Below are positions 15,375 to 27,341 of a stretch of DNA of 64,000 nt, piece after piece. The position numbers and the translations under genes were made by a program. The stretch lies in assembly GCA_023055505.1 (NCBI GenBank), contig JALIRH010000013.1, forward strand, positions 3,720,001-3,784,000. Direction: 5' to 3'. The number at the start of each line of letters is the position of its first letter. Positions within the stretch are counted from its first letter, which is position 1. The notes under the pieces are model-generated. The model was not told the origin of the DNA, searched no databases, and was given only the letters and a program-made list of their open reading frames with translations. The DNA comes from Callipepla californica brunnescens. Lineage: Eukaryota > Chordata > Aves > Galliformes > Odontophoridae.

Positions 15375-15459
15375 TAAAATAAAATAAAATAAAATAAAAT
15401 ATATAAAATAAAATAAAATGAGAAAAAAAAAAAAAAGGAAAGAGAGGAAGAAAAGGAAA
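15375..15459 (+). repeat. (AAAAT)n microsatellite with adjoining purine run
   Basis: Pentamer AAAAT units run from about 15375 to 15419, with one break at 15401-15404. They are followed by a 40-nt purine-only run at 15420-15459 that includes 14 consecutive A. The structure is that of a length-variable microsatellite. On the opposite strand it makes a Phe/Tyr/Leu-rich open frame that is an artefact of the repeat. Confidence 0.9.
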
Positions 15460-18400
15460 CAGTGCAACAGTGCTTCCTGATGATTATGCACAAGGCGTTG
15501 AGTTTCCTTAAACTGGGTTCAGTACATGGCAATGAGGTCTGATTCAGTGCTGCTGAAGACAAAGAATAACTCTTCTGTTTAGTTCTGCTTTTAGAAAATG
15601 AGGTTAGTTATCTATTGCTATCAAAGGACAAGTCACTGCTGTACTGCTTTCCCTGGGGAATGAGAGATCTAAGCTGATAAAAGAGGAGGCCTGTAGAACC
15701 AGGCTCATTATATCTTCCACAGAATTAGAGTGATGGAGATGACTGGGGGGGGTGAAATAGTTGCATTGAAAATATACCGATGTGTAGGACATAATGCTTT
15801 TGGCTGAACATCTGGGATAAGATTATTTTTTTGTGGAATCTGGCAAGACACCGCTTTAATAACTGGAGAGTTCTCAGGGATTTGGGAACGTCAGGTGCTG
15901 GTACAGCTTACCTGCATGGACTGAGTCTCTGCTGGAAAAAACAATGAAAAATGTAGTCCAACATGGAATGACTGACCCATTTTTATTCACCTTGCATCAG
16001 CAGACAGACTCAACAGAAGTCCTCTTAGCACAAAGGTGGCTTCTTAAATTCTATATTGTCCGGCATGTCAGGAACTTTTATCTTCTTTTCTAAAGATCAT
16101 TCTCCAATAAAGGGGAAAAAAAGAAAATGGTGGTAGCAGCTACAGCAGCATTAGCAAAACCTGAATTCAGCACCTGCTGAGCAGTCAAATGTCAGAAGAA
16201 TCAACAGCTGAGCTGTTCATTAACATGTTTATTCTTCAGAGCAGGGGAGTTCCACTGGCTGCAGGGCTGCTCTGACTCTGCTGCAGGAAGGAGAAAGGAC
16301 GTAGAGCAGATTCAGTTTTCTCAGAATGCAGTGTGGGGCTTTTCAATGTAAAAATGGTAATTCTTGTTTATAATTGTGCATGCCTCTTCAATTCTCAGTT
16401 GCATCTGTCAAGTTGATGTAGTGTATTTTGCTTGCACTTTCCAAATCATAAAAGGATTTAAAATCTTGACATTATTATCTCTAAATATCAGTCTGTGGCA
16501 AAGAGTAGCAGAACATACAGGGTGTGTTTGGAAGCCTATAAAACACCAGTGGAATCAAAAATGGGCAAGAGTTGCAGTAAACCTCTATTCCATTGATCCT
16601 TCTGGCTCCTTTGCTGGAGTGTGTCAGCCAGCAGCCCAAGATCATGTGCATGGCACATAGGCAGTGTCAGTTGTTAGCATTAAGATAGCTATGCAGGTGT
16701 GCTGCCATGCTCTCCTCTCCCACTTCTTTCTTTGGAATGCGTGCAATCGAGAATAAAATCTTGACGAGACCTCCAGAACTGAAGCTCAGCCCTAATGTCA
16801 CAGAACAGATGTCATCATGTCTGTACATGCAGGGAGCTTTGTGCCCCAGTAACTGCCCTACAGAAATTTACTCCTAAGTCATGACCTCAGTGAAACTTAC
16901 AGCGTGGCCACAGAATGTTGGCTGTCCTTGGCAGGATGTGATGTCTGCTCTAGTTTTCAAGCTCTGGTACAACGGAGATCACACACAGAGTTTAAAGGCC
17001 CTTGTGGTAGAAAATCCATTATCTAGATTTAAAGAACGATCAAACCCTATGTAGTTATCTGCAATAAGAAAACAATCTGTTTCTTTCACTATCAGGCTTT
17101 TAAGAATGAGTGATTTTAGAGTCTTGTAACGGCTGGAACTTGTATTTATATTGAATGGTAAGTCATAGATACTGCTTAGCAATGTCTGTGAAATATAAGT
17201 AATTTACCCTGACAAAGAGGCAAATTTTGACATTCTTATTTAGGGCACATTGCTTCGCTGCTTTCAGCAGTATAATGTAGGAAGTAAGGCATTGTTCAGG
17301 AAACATGCCAGAATCCTAACTGAAATATTCCAGGATTGCTTTACTGGTCAAATTCACTGCCTAAATGTGTTAGGGAACAATCTAAGCCTGAACAGTTAAA
17401 TCGAGCTTTTTGATAATCACCCTCCATTTATTTCCTCTGTAACCTGTAGAGCATCATACAGACTCCCTTTATTTTGGTCTCTGTGGTACAGAGTCAGAAG
17501 AAAGCTCTTCTACTGATCCTTCCCCAAACACTGAGAAGACCCTGTGTGGGAGAATGGATGCTGGCTCTTTTTTAGCCGACTGAGCCTTAAGCATTTTTCT
17601 CCTGATCTTTCCCATTAGCTGCTATGTGTTTAGCTTACCCCTGCTAATCACATAAAGCCTTTATCTAGCTTATGAACAAAAGGAGTGAATCAGCTTTGAA
17701 AGTCATCCAGCATGAGATGTATCATGTTGGCAAGACGAAGAGGCAGCTAGAGACAGAGTTCATCCTGGTATTCTGTACTGAAGCTCTGTGCCACTATACA
17801 AGTTTTATGTGTACACAGAGGGTTCAGTTTGGTGTTGAGATGCCCAGGCAAAATGCCTGAGCATCCCTTGAAGCTGCTGGAACATGCGCTACTGTCAGCA
17901 GTACTTGCCAACAACAAGCAGAATACGTGCACATGTGCAACAAACGTGTCTTGTTTCATGGAGCTGCTGAGAGTAAGGAAGTGTGTCAGCTCATCCAGGA
18001 AGAATGGGGACCAGCAGAACAAGGGCATGGTTTAACAGAGCCCTGAGAGCACTCATGCAGTGATCTTGTGCTGTCATTACTTCTCCCATCCACACGTAGC
18101 GTCATAGTGGTGTTGGGACAGGGTATTTCTGGTAGCCTCACTCACAGTGTGAACCCAGTTGTGGCTAGTAGCGTCAGAATCTGACCTCAGATTGTGTGAA
18201 ATCAGCTTGTAAAAATGAGTAAGAACACTCAGGGATACAGTCTGTGAGCTGGGAAAGACCTGGATAAATGTCTGGAATCCCAAAGTAGGATGTGTGTTAC
18301 TCGAGTAACGCTAACGAAAGTAACTCGTACTCTCGGGGTTGTGAGCTGAAGCCTGAATATCTTACATGGGAAACAGAACTGACTGCACATTGCCCACGCC

Positions 18401-20640
18401 ATAGGGATGAAGTTCACAAGGCTTTGCATTTATAAACTGGCTTGTCTAAATGCATACGTTTAATTACTTAGCTTTTCATGTATATGCATGTCTTGATTTT
18501 TGGGATAGCCCTAACACACTTCATTTTTCTATTGAATGTACCAGCAGTTAAAGTAGCAGAAGCTTTTGTTCTCAGTTGAATTTGTGTGTATCAACAAGGG
18601 TTAAAAGGACAGAATCTTACATTTCCATATTTCTTGAAATGAAGGTAATCGTCAAAACATTTCCCAAGTGCAGGTGGAGAAGGGAAGGGTTGAAAAGATA
18701 CGTGAGAGGAGTTGTTGGCCTTTTTGCTGTGAGACAAGGGCAAGGGCTTGACACAGAGCCAAGACTTTGAGGTAAAGAAGGGCTTTGCTTGGAACCAGAG
18801 GAGACAAGGTAGGATTTGTTATCTCAGGGAGGTTATGGGACATTTTAGGCTAGAAAGAATGAATGGGAAATAGTCACATGCATAGGACTGTAAGTACACT
18901 TATATCAAGCTTACTCATTTAACCAATCTCATCCAACAGCTCTAGGACTTCAGTTAGAGCTACCTTGAATCTATTACTTTGTACTAGTTCCTACAGCACA
19001 GCTTTTAAGACTGGAAACCTGTGTTGACTTGGCCGTATAGGTGCACAGAGCAAGGCAGCCTAGCTTTACCTGGGGGACTTGTGCTGATTCTGTTTGTGGA
19101 AGTGAACTGTCTTGTTGACTGAAAGTCTATGTAAAGGGGTTGGTTCTTTGAGTGGGACTAAAGAAAGCAGCAATATTTCGTGATGGACTCAAGATGAAGT
19201 ATTATGCATTGAAAAGAGAGAGAGATGTATAATAATGCATTAGTATGTGAACTTTAGCTCATATTTCAGTGGAGTTGCCTCCTCTGGTTATCACATTTTC
19301 CAAAGGAAGACAATTTTGACATCCTGTACCTTAATACAGTTACAATGGCAGTATTTATCATTTTTGTCTTCTTATAAATTTGTGTGTTTTATCATTCTCT
19401 ACTGGATCTTGACTCTGCGTTTACTTTTCCTTTGTATTATTTTTTTAACTAGAACTAGTTCAGCTTTAACCCAAGTGATAGGTATTACTAGTGGACCATG
19501 AAATTTTGACTATTACACAACTATTATTGTTTCTTATTCAGAATAAGGGAATGGATTCCCTACAAAAACCACAAGAGCCTTCATACCCTTGAGGTCATGA
19601 TGTGTTAGTAGATCTCCAGCCCAGACAAATGAACACCATTCACTGGGTGAAGAACTCTGCAGTGAGCACGGGGTGTTGTGGCTTAATAGAATGATATAGG
19701 AGGAATGTGGATAAGTGGTAAAAACTGCCAAATGGCAAAGGAAATTTCTTCAGTGCTTGAGGAATGTACAACTGAATTGGAACATCTGAACAAGCAGCTA
19801 AATCAAATCTTCTTCCTTAGATTGGCCTCAGATACTGAAAATTAGGCTCTCAGCTAAGCAATGACATGTTCTTTTCTCACTCCCTAAGAGGGGCTTCATA
19901 TGTAGCTTGAATTTCTTTTGATACAGGACTGTATAGCAAACAACAATGTATGAAGATTAGCCACACCTGTATAGAGCAAACAGTGGTTTTGACCCTGCTT
20001 TTCAGGTAGAAGATTTGAGGCTCTGATCAGGTTAACAGCCTGGTCTTCGTCTGCTTACATCTATGTCTGAGTTCACACCACACTGAGCTATGATTTATGA
20101 GATATGCTGAATACAGACTGTGAGCCAATGGCCAGTTTACCAGTGAAAAACTGTTCTTTGTATTCCTACACGAGGTTCATTCGTGTGAATTTCCTTTATC
20201 ACATTGGAAAAAAACTCAAGCCCTTGAAGAAACTCTCAATAGATTAATAAGAAGCTTTGCATTTAAGGTACTTAATCAAGTGGTATGTGCCATGGAGTTT
20301 GTGGGAATGATTCATCAATTACAATGAGTATTTTCCTTCATCTATATTTGATCTATACACTTTCTATATTTGGCCCTGTTAGGGGTAGTTTATTCTCCTG
20401 TGCTTCACAATTGACTAAACTAGTTTGACCGTATGCCTTTTGCTTCCCAGAAGATATCAGCTGACTCAGGAAGCATAAAGATGATTCAGACTCTTTGTAG
20501 AGAGAAAAATGCATTTCTGATAAACCCACTCATCTGGCAAGTGAAGTGACCTCATATTTGGGTTAAGGATTCTTCTAAGGATTTTTCTCTCAAGGAGACA
20601 GATTTTTTTTCTGGTTTCTCATGAAACATTTGAAATCACA

Positions 20641-20974
20641 TCTTTTTCTTTTTCTTTTTCTTTTTCTTTTTCTTTTTCTTTTTCTTTTTCTTTTTCTTTT
20701 TCTTTTTCTTTTTCTTTTTCTTTTTCTTTTTCTTTTTCTTTTTCTTTTTCTTTTTCTTTTTCTTTTTCTTTTTCTTTTTTCTTTTTCTTTTTCTTTTTCT
20801 TTTTTCTTCCTTTCCTTTTCCTTTTCCTTTTCCTTTTCCTTTTTCCTTTCCCTTTCCCTTTCCCTTTCCCTTTCCCTTTCCCTTTCCCTTTCCCTTTCCC
20901 TTTCCCTTTCCCTTTCCCTTTCCCTTTCCCTTTCCCTTTCCTTTCCCTTTTTCCTTTTTCCTTTTTCCTTTTCT
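20641..20974 (+). repeat. 334-nt pure pyrimidine satellite: TTTTTC, TTTTCC and TTTCCC hexamer blocks
   Basis: Every base from 20641 to 20974 is C or T. The array is ordered in blocks. CTTTTT hexamers run from 20641 to about 20805, with a few 7-nt units near the end. A short CCTTTT block follows at about 20815-20845, then CCCTTT hexamers to about 20948, then CCTTTTT heptamers to the end. Because the main period is six, all frames stay open and give spurious Phe-Leu, Ser-Phe, Lys-Arg or Lys-Glu repeats on both strands. It lies deep in intron 3, away from any exon. No CR1 or other transposon flank is evident. Confidence 0.97.
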
Positions 20975-23224
20975 GTGAGCATGCATTCCAGAAGCTATGT
21001 AAAACAGTGTACTGTCACAGTACTGTAGAATGAAAAATATCTCCATAAAATGATTAAGTATTAATCTGTGAAGAAAAAAATGTGTAAAATTCCTGACATA
21101 AATTTTATACTCCATACAAGTACTTATTCATTTCTTCAGCTCTAGATGCAGAGCTCTTGCTGCCCATCTCTTTTGCTTTTGTTCATAATGCAGACAAGAA
21201 TCAATGTGAGAGAAAGATGACCTGAAGTTTTGTTCCTCCTGATCCTAAGCCCATTGTCTTCACGGCCTGTTGCTTTGCACTTAAAAATATTTCTGACTTA
21301 CCTTGGTTTCTAGCAGCTTGAAGAAACAGATCACCAGCCAGTGATTTGCAGAGCGTAGTACAATTCAGTCAGAGCTCTTCTTCAGTTTATTAAAGTGATT
21401 AAGCACAGAGTTGCCATCTCTTGCAACAAAATACGTTCTTTATTGGTGGTGGTTCTCCTGTTTTTGCTATGCAAACTGGGTGTGCCGTGAAATCTGAATT
21501 TGCACGAGGAGGACATCTGTGCACTCTCCAGGTCAATGGGATTGAGCCTCAGGAAGACAAGATGTTTCTGCCAAGGCAGTGGTCATTTAGTGAGCAGTAT
21601 GGGCCAGTGCATCATGTATGAAACTGAAGAATTTCATACACCTGAACTGTGGCAACTTCTGTTGCCTGCCCTGGTGCAGTGATCTGTGCTGGAATTGTGA
21701 GTGTTATGATAAAACAGCATCAGTCTGAAAAGGTTAGCAGATACCAAGCACTGGCTGTTACCGTTCCTTAGAAGATCCTAAGGTGTTGTTGGCTTTGGGG
21801 ATATTTTTGTCAATGCTGATAATAATCATATGCAGTGAATTGCTGGGGCTGTACATGTACCAGATGTAAGAGGACTGCTGTAATTTGAGTGGACTGCTAA
21901 TATTTGTAGTGTTTCTTCTGCTGCTTATGAAGCTATAATTTATGTCTTCGCTCTCTGTTCATATTCAGAAGAGCAATAATTCATTTTTGATAATACAGAT
22001 ATCAATAATATACCCAGCTGTACTTGAGAATTTGTTTATAAAGGAGCATGAACACTCCATACACTGCACTAAACCATACTACTCTAGGCCAAAGACAAAT
22101 CCAGATTGCTTTATTTGGGTTCTTTTCTTCTATCAGCACTTCTCCCTCATGAGCAATTAGCTGAGTTGCCTTTCAGCCCTTAGTAAAAAGCCACTTCTAG
22201 CTATTGTAGCTTAGGCTAATGATGAAATGGCCACTGATGGGTGAAAAGTCTTCCCTTTCCTTTCATGTTTTTTCTACGGCATGGTATGTGAAGCTGTCTC
22301 AAAGACAGTGGCTCTGGTCTGTTCTTAAGAAGACTAGACTGCAGAGACATAGTTAAGAAGACTTCTCCAGAGAAGAAAATACATGACAGTGGTTATTAAA
22401 GATATTCTCAGGGTATTTTAGAATATTTTAGGTTCACTGAAGCCAAGTAAATACTGCAGCCAATTTTAGGTGTCTCTTTTAGGAAGGTGTTTCATGGTGA
22501 TCACTCTGAGGGCATATTATTGCAATCTCTGTCACAAAGTCTATATACAGCACTGGAAATTTCTACTGTGATCCCCTTGGTGATACCGAAATAATAATTT
22601 TGTCTCAGAGTTAACGTGGGAAAGCATTTACTAATACTCTTGGGTGCCTTCAATTCAGTGTGTGTGGTATAGCTCATATCCAAGTATGGCTGGTTCTAAT
22701 GGGTGAATACATCAAATAAACGAAAATGTTGGATAAAGTTATGATATAAACAGTATATATCTTCTATTAGATGTAATTTTCAATTGCTATTACATCCTGC
22801 TGAGCAATCTAAAATATGTGGAAGAATCCATAATTATCACTCATCTTTATGAAATGTCAAAGTCATATACTCAATTGACCTCAATCTATGTGCATTAATT
22901 CATGAAGAAATTAATTTGATGAGTTTAAGTCAGAACTGCAGTATGAAATCCTTTCAGTGCAGTTTAATTATTTTGCCAGCATTATATACATATAATACTA
23001 TCACAGTCTAGACTGTGTTGTGTCATCATCTGCTCCTAAGACTAAAGTTATTGTAAATGTGTTTCTAGATCAAAGAATGCTATTTGCTCTAATCTTATTT
23101 CTTACTGGCTTTTTTTTTACCTTGCTTAAAAAGGAGGAAATTACAATATTGTGAGAAAAAATATGAGCCTTCTTTTAGTGTAATTTAACATATCTTTTAT
23201 TGAGAAGATAAGGCTTTATTCTTA

Positions 23225-23254
23225 GGGAAAAAAAAAAAAAAAGGAGGGGAAGGG
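23225..23254 (+). repeat. Purine run with 15 A
   Basis: Thirty nucleotides are purine only and include 15 consecutive A (23228-23242), followed by GGAGGGGAAGGG. It is simple low-complexity DNA in intron 3. Confidence 0.85.
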
Positions 23255-26200
23255 TTTGAAGGGAGATGAAAAGTAAAAATGCCAGTCCTCTGACATTGTT
23301 TGCCCGAGCAAGATCAAACCTTTGTGCTGGCTACACTGGTGTCAGTAATTGCTCTGTATGCTCTGTAGATAGAATTGCCTATTGCTTAGTAGTACTAGCA
23401 TTATCGATCAGTTGGTTCTGCCCATGAGCTGACAATGATAACCTCAAATTAGATCAACATTTTATTAAGGGAAGAAAATCAAATTATGCCTGGCTGTAGA
23501 CAAATAATGAGTTATATGAACATGTAGCTATTGCGGTAACATTTTTTGCAGGGATTTCTTGCAAACAGAACTCAGCCCCTCCTGTTTTTCTGTCATTTGT
23601 GGCACTCTGCCTCCCTCACCTTCGAAGTGATGGGCAAGCCCACATGCTCGTAATTACTGTATCACGGCTGCCACAACCAGGGGAGAGGTGAGAGGGGTGA
23701 TCTGAGCTTCTTTCTGAAAGGGAAATTTCAGAAGAGGTGTGTGAGGGGGTGAAAACAAGGATGCGTAAGTTATTGCAGCCTCCAGGCAGCAGTAATTTAT
23801 GCATTTGACAGTTTGAGTTTCATGCCGTGCTATTTTAAAAAAGCCCTACTAAGTAACTGCCTCTGCTACATTACTGCGTGTGTTGGTTGTAGAGATTCCA
23901 CACCATGAAGACAGCTTGAACGCAATTATTTGAAGCACATTCATCACAGTGTGGTAGTTGTCCTCCTTCAGTAAGAGAAAAAATATATTAATATAACGAG
24001 GATGGTTATTTTTTACATTTCAGCATGAATTTCAGTGCCCTGAAGAATTTTTCAGGGTTGTTTCATTGGTTATTTGTTGGTTGGTTGATATGATGATGAA
24101 GGTGATATTCGTGCATGAAGGTGATGTGTGTATGTCGTGTTAGTGTAATTATTATTTTAGTGGCACCATTTTGGTACACTTCTCAAAGAAAGCAACAGAA
24201 TGGATGTGAGTGGCATACATTTGAATGGTGACATTTTAGCCTACACGTTTTCCTTTTGCTGCAAACCAGAGTGAAGACTAGCTGCACACTGCATCAGTAC
24301 TGCCAGGCAATGCTTTTTCTTCAACATGAGTAGTGTAATCATATTAATGTATTAATGTTCTGTTTCCTTAGAAGGAATTATTCAGCCTGGCTGTTTGATT
24401 ATGAATTCCCACTTAGATGCCAATAATTTCATTTAGTTTAATAATTACAATGAAACTATCTGGAAGGATAAATAAGAACAGTGGCTTTGAAAGTTTGAAA
24501 TGAACAGAATTACATGGAGTTTTCATTAATAATATATACGAAGCCAAACATATTAAGTGTGAGCAGCTGCAGGCCATTACCATTTAGATTTAATTTAAAT
24601 AATCTCTGAATTGACCTTCTTCAAAAGCTGGTAGACAATATAAAAACATCATTGTTGTCTGACTTGTAGTGAGTTTTAGATGCCAGCTGTATCTTCCTAA
24701 CACTTTATTGGGTCTCCTGTGAAAATTATGGGTAAAAAGATAATGGGAGCAATGATGATATTTGTTCCTAAGTTATAAGTGCCATTCATTTTGCATAGAT
24801 ATCATCTTGGTTTATGTGGCATTCATTTGCATTTCTCTGCAGATAATGTTTTTGTGGCTTCAGTGACGTCCCTCCATGAAGCTGGATTTTGACTTTTTAA
24901 CATGGAAATTCCTATTGCAGGGAATTCAGGCTATTATATGTAACCAAGTCAGTTCACTTGGGCAAAAATCAGGATGTGCCTCAGAGTCCAGTAAAAGCCA
25001 TTGCTACAGGTCTTTGAAGTAAAGCATTATAGATCTGCAACAGGTAAAGATTTGACCTCTTGTATTAAAAAATAGTTTCATGACAGGTGAAGTGGAAACA
25101 TAACTGTAACACAGACATAAAAACTGTACAAGATTGTGAAAGAGGATGGAGAATTTTCATGTATTTTGAGCTTCAATTGTGTTCTCTTCACCTCGTCCCA
25201 GAGGGGTGATCTTTAGGACGTCAAGTGAATAATAGATGTTGTTTAAATGTTTGCTCAAGAACAGTGGGTTCATTGCTCCAGTAATTAGAATTTTGATTGT
25301 GGGTTGCTTTGTAATATTTGATTACTGTTTTTTCTACCTTTCCTGAAGTCAGAGGGTAAAAATCCATCTTGTTGTTGTATCTAACCTGCAGTTGTGGCTG
25401 AAGATGGGGAAGGGAATGCCTTCTTGCCTTGTGTTTCTGCAGCATCTCCCACGATGAGGGTTCTTGAAAACTACCAAACAAATAATTGCTCATTATTGCA
25501 CCAGAGTGAATTTAAAAAAGACAGGCATATTTTGCGTGGAAAGGACTGGGAAATGTTCAGTGAACCAAAAATGGCTACGTTCATTTTGGACCAAACTGAG
25601 CAATTTTAGATGTGCTTCACGTTATTTTAAAAATAATCTTTTTTTTTTAATCTTTGCTCAGATTCTGAAGTGAAAACTCAGGTGGAATCGATTTGAAAAT
25701 TTTTTTCTTCTATTTCTCAGCCAGAATTATGAATTCAGCTTGACCTGAATTAACCTGTACTTGTGGGCCCTTCACCTCCCTAGGCTCTGTTCTTTCAGTG
25801 TCTGTGCTGCTCATTGAAAAGAATTCACCAGCTATATTATGGAACGAAGGCATCAGGAACTGCTAACAGGACACTTCCCTAAATGCTAAGCTAAGTGCTG
25901 TGCCCATGTGTGACTCATGCAGTGCATCAAAGAACGTTTTTTAATTTATTTGAGAATGGCCAATGGCCACACTTTACAGAAGTAGAACAGCCAGTGGTAA
26001 GCATGCTGCTTTTTGCCAAAAAGAAATGCATCAGGATCTTTTTCTGGCATTCTCCACGTCTCAGTTAAATATTACATTATTCTGTACTAAGATACAATTT
26101 TTCTGAGCCTAGAATTATTTGCATAGCTGCCCTCGTTTATTAATGCCAACACTTAGTTTTGTTTTAGAAATGACTTCTTAAAAAGATCATGGTTATGAAA

Positions 26201-27036
26201 TGGTAAACATGTTATAAATCTTGCCCCGTGCTAAATTTGTTCAAAAACAGAACTGTTACTTAGCAATGCTTTTTAAATCATTGAGTGCAGAATTACTGCC
26301 CTTCTACATTATGTAAAACCATTTGGTGTTCATCAATCCTTTGTAGGTTTTTATAAATGTGTCCTAAGTAAGAATTATCATTATCACTGTTTGCAAAGAT
26401 GAATATAGCAGAAGTTTTGATGACAATTATCCAGCTATGGAACAAACCATATGTTTGCTTTGTTTTTTGCTCTGTGTAGTCTTGTCCATACAACTTCTAA
26501 GTTCCTTAGTACAGTGCTGATCTTGTATTATCTTTGTAGATTTCTTAAACATCATTCACTTAAACAATAAATTGGTGAAGTGGTTAATAGCATAGTATTT
26601 TATTGATGCAAACAAGACAGGTTTTCCCTTTGCCATAGGTATTAGTTTGGATTTACATTAGTAATGATGATCACACACAGATCTCTGAACCGCAGCTATC
26701 GTAAGGAGCTGCTTAAGAACTGAGAACTGTGCCACCCAGATGCAAGGAAACCATCAGACAAAAAGTAGTCAGGTTCACTTGCTGTCATATTTTTTGCAGG
26801 GTACTTTCCAGAGAGTCAGACTCATCTCAGTTATTTTTATCTTGTCACATAGAGTCGATGAATAGTGCTGTGACACCGCAGGGGTTGTGCGAAGCCATGG
26901 TATATGGTTGTGCCTTCTCTTGGTGAGAGTACTTTTGCAGATATAGTACATGGACAGAGCCTGGCTTTGAGGCTCTCTGATCTCTTACCTCTCATGACAT
27001 GTACCACTTATTCTCACATCAGAATCACTGAAGCCC

Positions 27037-27341
27037 TGTTTATAAATATCTGAGGGGAGGTGGGCGGCAAATGGATGAGGCCAGGCTCTTCTCAGTGGTG
27101 CTCAGTGATAGAACAAGGAGCAGTGGCCTTAAACTTGAACACAAAAAGTTCAATACTGGCATATGGAAGACCTTTATGATAAGGCTGCCCAGAGAGGTGC
27201 TGGAGTCTCCTTCTCTATAGATATTCAAGACCCATCTGGACTCCCACCTGTGCAACCTGCTGTAGGGAACCTGCTGTAGCAGGGGGTTGGACTCAGTGGT
27301 CTCAAGGTCCCTTCCAACCCCTGCCATTCTGTGGTTCTGTG
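27037..27341 (+). mobile_element. CR1 LINE fragment, 3' end, sense orientation
   Basis: It begins with TTTATAAATATCTGAGGGGAGG, a standard CR1 3' region word. It continues with 'gaccaggctcttctcagtgg'-like sequence, 'gctgcccagagaggtgctgg', a 'caacctgctgtagggaacc' duplication, GGGGGTTGGACT and 'cccttccaacccctgccatt'. It finishes in the CR1 terminal 8-mers ATTCTGTG (27326-27333) and GTTCTGTG (27334-27341). The intact 3' terminus and the good match suggest a moderately young copy. It is 5' truncated and non-coding. Confidence 0.93.

Noticed and set aside
15221..15562. A Phe/Tyr-rich minus-strand open frame of 113 codons
   Set aside because: Its core is the AAAAT microsatellite and the adjoining purine run read in reverse.
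20590..21115. Long open frames on both strands giving Lys-Arg, Lys-Glu, Phe-Leu or Ser-Phe repeats
   Set aside because: They are translations of the hexamer pyrimidine satellite at 20641-20974, whose period of six keeps all frames open. They do not represent a gene.
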